Shown here one piece after another: positions 35,838-47,179 of a DNA stretch of 64,000 nucleotides (position 1 is the first letter of the stretch; every line of letters starts with the position of its first letter). Below the pieces are notes generated by a model. The model did no database searches, had not been told where the DNA came from, and was given only the letters and a program-made list of their open reading frames with translations. The translations under genes and the position numbers were made by a program. The stretch covers positions 65,385,040 to 65,449,039 of the forward strand of contig OX578138.1 of assembly GCA_951213105.1 (NCBI GenBank), read 5' to 3'. Origin of the DNA: Amaurobius ferox (taxonomy: Eukaryota > Arthropoda > Arachnida > Araneae > Amaurobiidae).

Positions 35838-35912
35838 GCTCAACGGTAGAGCGTAGTCTGGCCAGTTCGGAGCTCCAGGGTTCCCGGTTGAGGCAGCAAG
35901 GTCTTTACAACC
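35838..35912 (+). repeat. tRNA-like fragment, possible SINE head
   Basis: 'agctcaacggtagagcg' is a good polymerase III A-box/D-arm-like word. The expected B box is decayed ('agggttcccggttgagg'). I cannot fold a credible tRNA, so this is a pseudogene or the head of a second SINE family. Confidence 0.45.
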
Positions 35913-36289
35913 CGATAAGTCTATTTTGCCCTGACTTTCTCGCACGCCATTTTTTCTCGTTCTGCGATACATTTCCTTTTCGGATAATATATTCCACACA
36001 AACTAGATATCTTGTTTGCTCTCCCCGTATTCGAATGTGCGAGAAGATATTTAGAACGAGAAAGTTTCACGGTGTTTGATTTCTTGCTTTTGCTGGATGA
36101 TTCGATAAGAAAGCCCGAAAAAGATTTTAGATATTTCGGGCTTGTTTTACGAAAGATGTATATTTAATCTTTTAGAGCTGCCTGCGAAAAGAATTTGTTT
36201 TTGTACATTCATTTTCCGTTTAGATATTTCATTCATTTTTTTTTTTTAACTTTGTCGGAATATTTCAGTTTTGGAGTTTTAGTCATAAT

Positions 36290-37330
36290 TACAAATATTA
36301 CTTTCCCTACATATATTACAGTATAATGTATAAGGTAAAGATTGCAACAGGGTCGAAATTTCGAATTCGAGTTTGTGACGGAAGAGCACGTTTTAAGTAT
36401 CCCTGAACTGGAATCAAACTCTTTTGAGGTGATGTCTCTCTCTCTCTCTCTATGTGTGTGTGTGTGTGTGTGTATGTGCATGTTTATTTTAGTGGGTATG
36501 TACATTAATGTGTGTATGTTAGTGTGTGTGTGTGTTATTGTATGTGTATGTTAATGTGTGTTTGCATGTTTATTTTAGAGTGCATGTACATTAATGAGTA
36601 TATTAGTGTGTGTGTTATTGTGTGAGTATGTTAATATGTATGTGTGTGTGTGTGTGTATGCGAGTCTGTGGAAGCGATATCTCACGCACAAACGTAAAGT
36701 TTCGAAAAAATTTTGGTGAGAACATAGGGTTAGTGAATACTGAAACCCTATTGATTTTAAAATGTTCACACACCTCAAATTAAAAAAATCGGGTCCTTCC
36801 ATAACGATAAATAGATTATCATTTTATGTATAGTTTAGAAAAGTAGTTTTTCATTAGAAAACGAATGATACAAACTATGAAAAAGTAGTACCAATTGTTC
36901 GAGAGATATTACGGTGTTTTCGAATATTTTTCTAAAAAAAATTATAACTCTAAATATTGTTAAATAAATAATCATTTCAGGTGTAATTTTTGCATAAAAA
37001 AATGAATGACATAAATTTTAGAATGCTGGCATGAACCGTTCTCGAGATATTGCACGTGTTTTAAATAAATGTATCAAATGTTACATAAATTCAAAAAAGC
37101 AGTAAGTATCATCTAATAGGTTCACGTTCCATATGCAATATTATGCGATAAATCTGTTAACATCATTGTCATGGCTCTAGTTGGTTCCATTCAAGAGAAG
37201 AGATACTCTGTATAATAGTTTTGTATTTTGACATCCAAGAATATGCCAATACTCATTTATTTCGCGGGATATGAATTAGATTTCAATTGCATTTTGAAGA
37301 TGATTTTGCAAGTGAGCATGAATACGTCAT
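36290..37330 (+). repeat. family A dispersed repeat, copy 4 (longest)
   Basis: Starts near 'actttccctacatatatta' and contains 'aacagggtcgaaatttcgaa', 'gacggaagagcacgttttaa', a (TC)n(TG)n tract, 'gtggaagcgatatctcacg', 'gtgaatactgaaaccctatt', 'aaccgttctcgagatattgc' and the right part 'ctcatttatttcgcgggata'. At about 1 kb it is the best guide to the full family. Confidence 0.82.
36425..36660. repeat. (TC)n and (TG)n microsatellite tract
   Basis: Pure CT then TG repeats with 'tatg' and 'ttattttag' spacers lie inside family A copy 4. A small block, 'gtgcatgt(a)ttaatg/ttattttag', is duplicated within it. Confidence 0.93.
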
Positions 37331-38945
37331 TCCTTTCGGACTAATAAGTTGCCAATAGCTCCCAATTTTAATTTGTATGCGACTTTAATTCGATCGGCAA
37401 AACACTGTGCCGTGGATCTTGAATATCATTATTTATTTGCTAAATTAGTAAAGTTACTGCATTATGCAGAGAAAGTCATGTGCTGCCCACGCCAGATATT
37501 TTTTACAATTGAGTTAAAAGTAACCTACTCATAACCAAATAATTGGAAATTCGACCAATAAACTCTGGCTAGTAAGGCAAATAAAGTAAATATGGTAAAG
37601 TAAGTAAAAACGTGTTTAAATGGTGTTAAACCTGTAATAAAATACATATTTAAAATTTTGAAAGTTAATTTTAAAATATTTAATTTATTTAATAATTTTG
37701 AAAGTTAATTTTAAAATATTTAATTTATTTAATAATTTTGACTTAAAAAATACATTTTTAAGAAAGCATTTATAAATATGTCTAAATTATGAAAAGAAGT
37801 ATGAACTGAATTATACTTATTTGTTTAAAAATATATTTTTATATTAGGTATGCCAGAAATAGAACGGAAATCAGGACATTTAAATAGAAAGTCAAGCATA
37901 CAATTATATGCAAACTTTATTTTTAATACATGCTGACATTATGTTATAAACAATTAATTTATTGAAAACACAGAAAAATAGAACGATTACTATTTTTATA
38001 ACATCTTCAAATATTCCTTTTTTTAAATATAAAACTCTCATCGTAGAATTAATTACACATCGGAATTCTACCTCAATTATTTATAATATTAAATGGCACT
38101 CTTTCCACTCTCTAATACAGAAAACACAATATTTTATTTATTTAGGAAACTTGAAAACTAAATATATTTTTGCCTCAAATAAAAACCTTCCGTAATCCAA
38201 TCGAAAAGAAATTAGATAGAGAAAGACCACTCCGAGAAATCTCAAAATTATTTTATCCATCAAGAAATAAAGCTGTCATTGGGGAACAACTTCCTCTGTG
38301 CAAATTGTCATTTCTCATTATAACGCACTAACAGAATTACTATTTTCCCATTACATTATGTCAGCAGTAATCTTGCGAAGATATATATCCGTGAAATTAC
38401 ATTCCCAAGTATACTTCGTTTCTAATGTACTGGAGTAAAAATAAACAGATAAACTAGAGTATTTTAAACATTTCTTAAAGATATACTAGTGGATAGAAAA
38501 TTGAAGATAGAAAATATAGTTTGAGGTCGCCATCCAAAATATTACATAGTTGTTGTTTGGAAGATGTGTGGCATCTCGTTCACAGATGGCGAAAATCTGA
38601 TGGTTCGCGAAATCTCCGACCGTTTAGAGTGTTATTTTAATGTTTTACGGAGTATTTTCTAGTTCCTTTAATGCAGTTTTTAAAATGTAGGTGGAAAAAA
38701 GCATACAGTATAAATGCATAAATGTTTGCAATTGATAACTTTAATGCAGTCACATAATGCATGTTTATTATGACCCCAATGTCTGATCAAAATGCATTCG
38801 AAGGGCTTGGGTGAATATAATGCAAGCGGCAAAATTGAAGTGTGACCTCACTTTAGCACAGATACCGCTAATGCTTTTCCTTCCTAATAAAATAGAAATT
38901 GAGTCGTGAAATCAACAACAAATGGCAATAGAAGTCCTATTGGTA
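37331..38945. other. AT-rich DNA, no gene; two local repeats
   Basis: Includes a 40-bp unit repeated twice (37653-37741) and the phrase 'gaaagtcatgtgctgcccac' near 37470, shared with 24162. Short frames carry no motif. Confidence 0.5.
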
Positions 38946-38949
38946 ACCA

Positions 38950-39345
38950 ACAGTGTGTCAGTATTTCAGCAACAAAGTTGTAAGGGTTAACAATTCTATT
39001 CTCGACTTCTTAATTTTCAAGCAGTGTCTTCCCCGGGGAAAGAAGAGCCTAGATTTAAATAACAGCCGCGCAGATTGCGACTGTAGATGGTGTTGGCAAC
39101 AAGATTATAAAAAGGCGACGCGCGAAGCACGGGGAGGATAATAGGGGGTTCGAGATGATATAAGTTGGTATGACGTATAACGTGGCGTGTGTGGATGCAG
39201 ACGATGGTGGACCATGTAAATGCTGATTTATTATGTGTAATTTAATGGAGTTTATTTTATGATTTTTAAAGTTTAAGAATAAATTTGTTGTCTTTATAGA
39301 AAGATGTCTGAGTGTTCATTTCGACGTCTTCACAAAGTGTCCGTA
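38950..39345 (+). other. possible solo LTR or promoter/poly-A unit
   Basis: The order fits an LTR: TG start (38952), a TATA box 'attataaaaagg' (39103-39114) followed by an unusually GC-rich start-site region ('cgacgcgcgaagcacgggg'), and an AATAAA near 39278 before a possible CA end. No target duplication, primer-binding site or internal gene is visible, so this is only a candidate. Confidence 0.3.
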
Positions 39346-40960
39346 AAATAACATTCATAAAGCATGGTGTAACCTCGTGTTTTGGATTTCTCTTTGCATG
39401 ATTAAATCTCAGAACTAGATGATTTTGATTCCTATAATATGAAAAACGACGCAGATTTAGACCCATATTATATTCTTGAGACTGCTAAATGCTCAAAAGA
39501 AAGTTTTACTTGTCAATTTTGTAGTTATTTTACTTAAATAATAATATTTAGCGACATAATGGTACCGCCTTTCACATACCATTGCGTTGATCAAATGAAC
39601 AGCATCACCAAGTTTTTAAATACCTCCCCCCCCCCCCCCAACTTCCAAATCAATGAAAACAGAGTACTTTGATAAAGTACTTCAATAAACCTGTTTTTAT
39701 TAATGATTTTAATATATTGACGCTTTTATGCTCATTTTTTAGTTATTTATTTATACTATTTGTTGTTGGTTTTGATTTAACCATTGTGTTGCTCAAATTA
39801 AAAATATTTTTCATAAGAATAAAGGGTAAAATGAAAATAATACGCTCTGCAAAACTGTAAAAATTCTGATTAAAACATTTTCTTTAATAAAAATATATTA
39901 GCTTAATTAAAAAGTTACTTTCAACTTAATTAAAAAGTTACTTTCAACTTAATTAATATATCAGCTTAATTATTATAGTATACCAATATTTCAATAGGAC
40001 AAAGCCCAATTATGATCAAGAGCAAGAAAAAGAAGCTTCTAGATTAATTAAAAATTAACTACTCAATTCAGGGAAACACATTTCAGAAAGAATTTGGCTG
40101 ATATCTAGCATCTTTTAGATTATATACCACTTATACATCATACTTTCTTTATTAGCCTTAAATAATCAGCTGTTAGAGATGAAGCTATCTGTTTAACGCA
40201 TAATGATAATAATGATATGTCTATTGAAAAGAACTTTAATAAAATTTGTTCTCGATTGCAGCTTTCTTTTTTCTCTTACGGATATCTTAAAATTAGTGTG
40301 TCAAATTTCCGTATTTACAGCTTTGATCTGTATAGCAGCAAAATGGCGGAAATATACAATTAATTGTCACGTAATTATTCTGTCTTTAACGAGAATATCA
40401 TCAAAAAATTTGACACATTTTTGAGCAATGTTGTTTTAATTAAAAATGCTAACTTCTATAAGTGAAACAAATTACTTTAATGTGTGGTCTTGTTCGAAAT
40501 TTATTTCGCTTCCCCCCCCCCCCCCCTAAAAACTATGTCAATGATGGTTACCATTACGTTCTCTCGAGCCTTTCATTTACCGATTTATATAATAAAAAAA
40601 TTAAAATAATATTAAAATAACAAAATCGAAACTCTTATTAACACTAAATACATCTGCTAGTTTTGGATATAAGCCTTAAATATCCCCAAAGCGATATAAT
40701 ATAAAATCGCCATACATTCATTTCCACTGTTAATTTTCGGCAAATGCCCACATCGTTTATACTTGGTCTTTTCATAATTAGCCATGGAGTTACTTCCGAC
40801 CCTTATTTCATGTGCCTAGGTTAATAAACAAGCTCAAATATAAAATGGAGCAAATCGTGCCAAGAGGCAGTATTCGAGAAACGGAACTGCATACCTGATG
40901 ACATTTTTGCGTGGACTTGTAGAATCCAAATTTGGATATTTTCTTTCCGTGATACCAAAT
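39346..40960. other. AT-rich DNA without recognisable gene
   Basis: Poly-C runs lie at 39626-39639 and 40512-40526. A 23-base unit ('aattaaaaagttactttc' core) is tandemly duplicated at about 39904-39950. Confidence 0.5.
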
Positions 40961-40964
40961 AACA

Positions 40965-41875
40965 TGTTGTGCCAATATGCATTTGTGCTTACTTAAACGT
41001 TTATTAGAGATTTGCAGGGAAGATAAAATATAAATACCTAGTCTGGAATCGCATAGTCTGGGACTTCGGGGGAAAATGGAACACCGAAGCATACAACTGT
41101 TGTTTAAAAAGAAAATAGAATCTTAATACAAATAGTTTAAATAGTTTTGCTCGATTTGTAAGTGGCTAATCAATTTGTAGATAATTAGAATATTCCTTCA
41201 TGCTTACTTAAACATGTAGTAGCGATTTGCAGGGAAGATAAAATGTAAATACATAGTCTGATGGAATTTCATAGTCTGGGACTTCGGGGAAAAATAGAAC
41301 ACCTAAGAATACAACTGCTGTTTAAAAAAAGACTCATAATGCAAATAGTCTAAACAGTTTTGCTCTATTTGTAAGTGGCAAATCAATTTGTAAATAATTA
41401 GAATACGCAATTTAAAGTCACTTGAATATTTATTATAGATTTGCTAAGAACGTAAAACACAAATATATAAATACACAGTCCGGAATTGCATTGTCTGAGA
41501 CTTTGGGCGGGGAGGGGGTGGGGGTGGGGTAAATAGAACAACAATGCCACACAACTACTATTTAAAAACAGACTCTTGATACAAATAGTCAAAAGAAATT
41601 TGCTCTATTTGTAAGTGGAAAATCAATTTGAAGATATTTAAAATAGGTATTTGTGCTTATTTAAACATTTATTAGAGATTTACAAAAACGATAAAATATA
41701 AATAAATAGTCAGGAATCACATAGTCTGGGACCTTGGGGGGGGGGGGGAGACCGTCAAAACATGCAACTGCTGTTTAAAAGAACATAGTCTTAATACAAA
41801 CGGTCTAAATAGTTTTGCTCTATTTATAGGCAACAAATCAATTTTTAGATAATTAGAATATTTCCATGCTATAAG
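40965..41875. repeat. tandem array, four units of about 215-240 bp
   Basis: The landmark 'gatttgcagggaagat' or its variants starts at 41009, 41224, 41438 and 41677 (215, 214 and 239 apart). Each unit then has 'catagtctgggacttcgg'-like sequence, a G run, 'acaactgctgtttaaaa', 'tttgctctatttgtaagtgg' and 'aatcaatttg'. The G run differs in each unit: 5, 4, a G-rich 25-mer, and 13. Confidence 0.93.
41505..41529 (+). other. strong G-quadruplex motif
   Basis: Five G runs of 3-5 are separated by single C, A, T and T bases, the short-loop pattern of stable G-quadruplexes. It sits at the same place as the plain G runs of the other three array units. Confidence 0.85.
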
Positions 41876-42054
41876 CTAATTCCAAAATTAACGTAAAAGA
41901 GGAATCCTATGTTTTGTTATAGTTGAAATAATTTATTAAAATGTATTTTTTTATCACCTACATCCACTCCAATTGAATATAAAAGTAGATGTAATATAAA
42001 AGTAACTTAAATATCAATCGGTTTTAAAAGCAACAAACAGCTAATTTTGTCAGG

Positions 42055-42175
42055 ATAGAGAGACATAACACCACCGCACCAGTAAAAGGTAAGAATCCAT
42101 CTATCGAAATATGTTTCTATCCACAAACACGTTCTTGATTTTTGCTGGTGCGGTTATTCTGTCTTTCATGATAGA
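42055..42175. repeat. small inverted-repeat element
   Basis: 'CCGCACCAGTAAAA' (42075-42088) is matched by its inverse 'TTTTGCTGGTGCGG' at 42138-42151 with one mismatch. Weaker pairing extends outward through 'gagacata...' and '...ttctgtctttc'. It looks like a small fold-back or MITE remnant. Confidence 0.6.
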
Positions 42176-42211
42176 AAATGGCTGTGCTATCACTTAAAAA
42201 TCGGTTCATAA

Positions 42212-42303
42212 TAAATTTTTTATGCCCTTATTAAAAACATTTTTATTGAATACTTAATAAATTTTTTATGCCCTTATTAAAAACATTTTTATTGAATACT
42301 TAT
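42212..42303. repeat. tandem duplication of about 46 bp
   Basis: 'ataaattttttatgccctt' to 'tattgaatactta' occurs twice in direct succession with no visible differences, so the duplication is recent. Confidence 0.93.
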
Positions 42304-42389
42304 TTTGGCAGCAGTTTGAGTGAATTTTGCATCATAAATATTTTTTTATAAACAAATGTCCTGAAATTAAAAGACATTCATTATGAATT

Positions 42390-42785
42390 ATTGTAATTCT
42401 TGATTGCAGTTATTGTAATTCTTCTCTAATTGATGATTATGTATTAAAAGTATTGTTCATTGATTTTAATATGAAATCTCCATTACTAAAATTTCGTTTT
42501 AATCAGAAAATGTTGATAAAATATATTCAAGATTAAAAATATATTTTAAACAATTTTTAGAAAAAATATTTCAAAAAGTATGTTTGAAATTAATTAATTC
42601 CTGATTGTAATTATTGTAATTCTTCTCTAATTGATGATTATCTATAAAAAGTGTTACTCATTGATTTTAATATGAAATCTCCTAGTTTGAATCAAAAAAT
42701 GTTGATAAAATATATTCAAGACTAAAAATATGTTTTAAACAATTAAAAAAAAAGTATGTTCGAAATTAATTAATTTCTGAAACGC
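42390..42785. repeat. direct segmental duplication of about 190-210 bp
   Basis: Two head-to-tail copies share 'attgtaattcttctctaatt', 'gatgattat', 'ttgattttaatatgaaatct', 'aatgttgataaaatatattc' and 'gaaattaattaatt'. The copies have diverged by small indels. Confidence 0.88.
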
Positions 42786-43509
42786 ATTTTTCGCAGACAT
42801 AAAAATGCATGTGTGCTATTTCAAGAAACACATAACACAAATGAATTTCACTATTATATTTTCCTAATTTTCCAGATTAATATCAACATTTTTCACGTAT
42901 GCACAGATTCATAACGAAATTAATGAAAGACGGAAAAAGAAAATATTCTTGTCACAACCTTATTAATTGATTTGGCAGATCCACAAGCAGCAACGCTAGC
43001 AGATTTTTACGGTTTTCTTACTACAAACGCTATTCATTACATTTTCCAAGTCTCTGATTGGTTGTCCAGCTCGTTGCTATGACAACTGATTCATGTATCA
43101 ATATTGGAAGTAGTCCAGATTATTATAACGAAAGCCCCACTACCAGGCTGCTGAAAGGAATTCCGGAGCCTGATTTGTTTTTGGCAGAATTTCCACATTT
43201 AGAACATTCCTTCTGTCGATTGTATAGACGAGCTGTTCTATTTTTACTTGAAACACATTGTTCATATAGTATTTTTCAAAGAGCCATTCAAATATAGTTT
43301 AGTGAATTGCGTAATAAATGAATACAGTATGGTATGGTTTAACAGCATATTCCAAGAAGATTTTTTTAACGTCTGTCAGTCGCATTCGAAGTATGCTTCG
43401 AAAATAGAAGTTGACGTCCTATTATTAGAAAATCTTACAACTGTTCCTTTGTATATAAAATTTATTGAAAGGACGAATTTATAAATAAAATATTTTATTT
43501 ACTAAACTT

Positions 43510-43720
43510 TATTTGCATCTACAGATAGATTTTAACGTTCTTATACTATTGTACAGAAAATGTATTGTTTTCCCAAAATATTTCGAATTTGAGATTTTTA
43601 CAGATAAGGACGTTTTAAGACCTACTGAATGCCTTTCAAACACTATTGAAATATGTCCATCTCTCTCTCTCTCTCTGTATGTGTGTGTATGTGAACAGGT
43701 CAATGTCATCAAAACATCTG
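43510..43720 (+). repeat. family A dispersed repeat, copy 5 (partial)
   Basis: Holds 'tacagaaaatgtattgtttt', 'tttcgaatttgagattttt', 'acgttttaagacc', and a (TC)n(TG)n tract (43659-43692). Confidence 0.65.
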
Positions 43721-43884
43721 ATATAACATAAAAGAAAGACAAACTGAAAGTTTCATACTAGATAACTGGGTTCCTAACAAATAGTTGCACAACTCTTTTG
43801 GTAATTTAAGGTTTGGATGAATGCAATAAGATAATTTTGTGCTAGAAAATATACCTCGTGATTTAATGCAAGGATTAACTGTAT

Positions 43885-44245
43885 CTCATTCGATTTTTAC
43901 TTTGTTATACTATGTAATGAAGCATAGAGTAAGTATTGTTTTCGCGAAAATTTTCGAATTCAATAATTTCATGCCAAAATACGGTTTAGGACGTCATGAA
44001 CGCGTTTGACTATTTTTGAAGTGATGTCCGTCTGCTTGTATGTCTGTGGTCGATTTCTTTTGTACACAATATTTGCCACAAGTATTAATGGATTTCCACG
44101 AAACTTTACATCCGGTTTTGTTATCGAAAAATCTAGAACTAGCTATAATGTTTTGAAATTCGAGCGCAAACTTCGAAATTCATTCGAAATTTCATATTTT
44201 TTTTAAAATGGTAGCATAGGACAAAATTTGACATAATCATACATA
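43885..44245 (-). repeat. family B dispersed repeat, copy 2 (minus, partial)
   Basis: The reverse complement of 44820-45170. It carries the inverse of 'atgctaccat', 'tctagttctagatttcttga', 'gtgaaaatccattagtattt' and 'acattactctaaaaatagcc'. It forms an inverted pair with copy 3, with an intervening region of about 265 bp. Confidence 0.85.
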
Positions 44246-44509
44246 AAAAGGGTTATTTATTGTTCAATGATCACGAGAATTAATAATTTCTGCTACTTAA
44301 ATAATAGATACAGATAACAGAGCTCAATTTCTAAATCGTCTGTTTTGAACAGTCAACCTCACGAAACAAATAAATTGAAATACTTCAAATCGCAAAGAAG
44401 TTCTTTTAAACCCGAAAACTATTGCTATCTCATCCATGTTTTAGTCCACATTCAGTAAAATTTTAGAACAATACCCATAATGTTAATGTAATACCAAATA
44501 AAATTAACT

Positions 44510-45170
44510 GAAGTGTGGCTCAACTCGACTTTCTCGCACCATAATCAATTTTTTTTTTAATTTTACAAGAAAATACTTGAAAAATCGGTATCTTGTGTCC
44601 AAATGATTACAACTATAGCGTGTTATCCTTTACTTAGGGTTTGAAATTTTTTTTCGTTTGATACCATACTTGACAATGTACCCCCGGGGGGGCGGACCTG
44701 CCCCCAATGGGGGGCTGATGACGTCACGAACAAAAAATTTTGTATCGCGTCTATTTTTCAAAACAATGAAACAATGATTGAAACTATTAAGTATCGTAAT
44801 CATTGAGCCATAGATAAACCTTTTTATGCATGATTATGTAAAATTTTATCCTATGCTACCATGCTAAAAGAAATAAAAAATTTCGAATAAAATTCAAGTT
44901 TTCACTCGAATTTCGCTTCGAAAACATTCCATCTAGTTCTAGATTTCTTGATAACAAATTCAGCTATAAAGTTTCGTGAAAATCCATTAGTATTTGTTGC
45001 TGCTATCGTGTGCACAAGACATCGGCCACAGACATCAGACAGACATTACTCTAAAAATAGCCAAAACGTGGTCAGGAAATCTTTAAACATATATTGGCAT
45101 TAAAATCTCGAAATCGAATATTTTCATGAAAACAATACTTTCTTAATACTACGTATGGGAAGCAAAAATG
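44510..45170 (+). repeat. family B dispersed repeat, copy 3
   Basis: Begins 'gtgtggctcaactcgacttt' and follows copy 1 through the G/C-rich middle ('cccccaatggggggctgatg' then 'acgtcacg') to 'catatattggcattaaaat'. The centre holds a TGACGTCA word (44717-44724). Confidence 0.85.
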
Positions 45171-45559
45171 AGAAGACAAAGTATGAATTCGCAAATATAA
45201 ATGAACTTGTTACGATCAGCTGGTTGTTCTTCAGCCTAAATGTCTGCCAAACCGTTAGATCGTCAGCGAATCATCGGCCGCGAAGAAGGAATTGATTTAA
45301 TCTGATAAAATGGCGGAAAATGGTAATTTTAGATTTTAATAATTCATAACAAAAATACTATAGTTTGAATTTAAACAACAATAACAAAAAAAAAAAAAAG
45401 GTCAAGGTTCACTTCACGGATCCTGATGTACCTGTGTACCAAATTTAATTCCCGTACGACTTTTTAGATTTCCCGTTACAGACTGCACACACACACGCAC
45501 ACATATTTTTTTATTGTGTAAGATTGTGTTTGGGTTCATTTAAGGAATTTAATACTATG

Positions 45560-45687
45560 CTGGTGGTTGGTCTGTTGTTGTTGTTGAAACCCAGACCGTC
45601 CGACCTACCAGAAAGGTGTAAGGTAACTGTTTGGACGGTCGGGAAGTGCCACCCAATTTAAACCGGAACCCAGTGGGGGAGGCATCC
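45560..45687 (-). mobile_element. 5'-truncated SINE insertion with 13-bp target duplication
   Basis: Minus-strand copy of the SINE 3' half, including 'aggtcggacggtctgggt' (as its inverse) and a (CAA)n tail. The 13-mer 'ATTTAATACTATG' stands on both sides (45547-45559 and 45688-45700), an exact target-site duplication. Confidence 0.92.
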
Positions 45688-46589
45688 ATTTAATACTATG
45701 TTCTTTTAGGAAGAATTCGTTTTTTTAGGAAGAATTTAATACTGTGTTGGTTCTCCCTGAAAGGATTTAGTATACTTCTAGTGTTCTCTAATAGTAAAAG
45801 GTTACTAATGCCTGACAAAAGTGTATATAACATACACGTGAGTAAAATTTTCATTGTTGCAACCGAACTTGTATAGTTTGACATATTTTCCTCCAGGATT
45901 TTGAATTCTATTTTGATCAGTTTATCAGTGTGACATATCAAAATCTATTTTTGTGAAAGAACACATCTGTTGCATTGAATCTTTTAAATATCTTTCTGTC
46001 AGTTCATACCACCCACAAGTTCTTAGCGGATGCTGCACATCCCCTATATACCGTTGTCCAACTATTTATATCCTACACACAAAACCACCAGATCAATACA
46101 CCACCCCAGGGGTGAAGTAGATAGAACACGCTATTATTCCGCCCAAAAAAGTAGATTCTTTTTTAAAGCAGTACAATAAAATGGCAACCGGGAAAAAAAA
46201 AGAGAAGCATTACAGGGGACGTTGGGCAACAAAAAAAATTCTGCGTGAAGTGAGCTCCACCTTTTGAAGGTGTAGACAGACAAAAATGTTATGCCAGGTA
46301 ATATAAAAGAATGGGGGGAATGTTAAGGGCATGGTATTGTTTGGGTCTCTGTCTCCCGGTGGTTTTCTTTGGAATCTCGCAAGTTGACCCGATAAGAAGT
46401 TGGTGATATGGATTTTTGCAGATTTTTATGGTGGTGCGTAGAAGTTTAACAATAGCGTTTTTTATCCAGAACTGTATAGTGCATAATGATATACTTTATA
46501 CATAAATGGAAAGTAACTTAAATTCGAATGATTGATATTTATGCTTTAAAGTTTTATTTAGACGTTTTAAAAGATTGCATTTTTAGTTA

Positions 46590-47175
46590 CTTTTTAACGT
46601 AAGTCAAGAATCGATTCATATAAGTTTGCAGTTTCTAAAACTAATCTCAGAAGTGAAAGCCAGAAATAAGGTTAATACAAAAGTAAAAAAGAAAAAATGC
46701 TTAACTGATCATCCATCACTAGTCGCAGAACATGGATTCGCGGCCATGGTGAACGTACTGGGAATGTAATGATTGGCGAACCCAAAACTTGTTAATGTAA
46801 GAATTTTAGAATTTTTTCTGGGAGAAGTATTTACTTAAAACCAGTAACAATGCATGACATTATTTTAGTCTTTCCCATTGTTATAATTTTAATTTCCCTT
46901 TAACATAAGATGAGAATCAATCTATATAAGTTTGCAGTTTTTAAAACAAAACTCGGAAGTGAAAGTCAGTAATAAGGTCAATACAAAAGCAAAAAAAAAG
47001 TGCTTAACTGATCATCCATCATTAGCCGCAGAACATGGATTCGTGGTCATGGTTCACATAATGAAGCGATTAGCGAGCGCAAAATTAATCAATGAAAAAA
47101 TTTAAGAATTTTTCTGGTAGACGTATTTATTTACTAACAGTAACATGGCATTGTTTTAGTCCTTCCTATCGTTAA
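46590..47175. repeat. direct segmental duplication, two copies of about 280 bp
   Basis: 46590-46880 and 46905-47175 share 'tatataagtttgcagttt' (or 'catataag' in copy 1), 'gcttaactgatcatccatca', 'cgcagaacatggattcg' and 'attttagtctttccc' in the same order. Divergence is moderate. No frame is kept open in both copies. Confidence 0.9.
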
Positions 47176-47179
47176 CAAA

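Noticed and set aside
35838..35912. Possible tRNA gene
   Set aside because: A good D-arm/A-box word but no credible anticodon stem or T-arm, so it is kept only as a tRNA-like fragment.
42109..42195. A 28-codon frame that looks like a secretory signal peptide (hydrophobic stretch, small residues before a possible cleavage site), with a TATA-like word upstream
   Set aside because: It overlaps one arm of an inverted repeat (42075-42151), ends in a stop without a mature part, and no convincing downstream exon was found.
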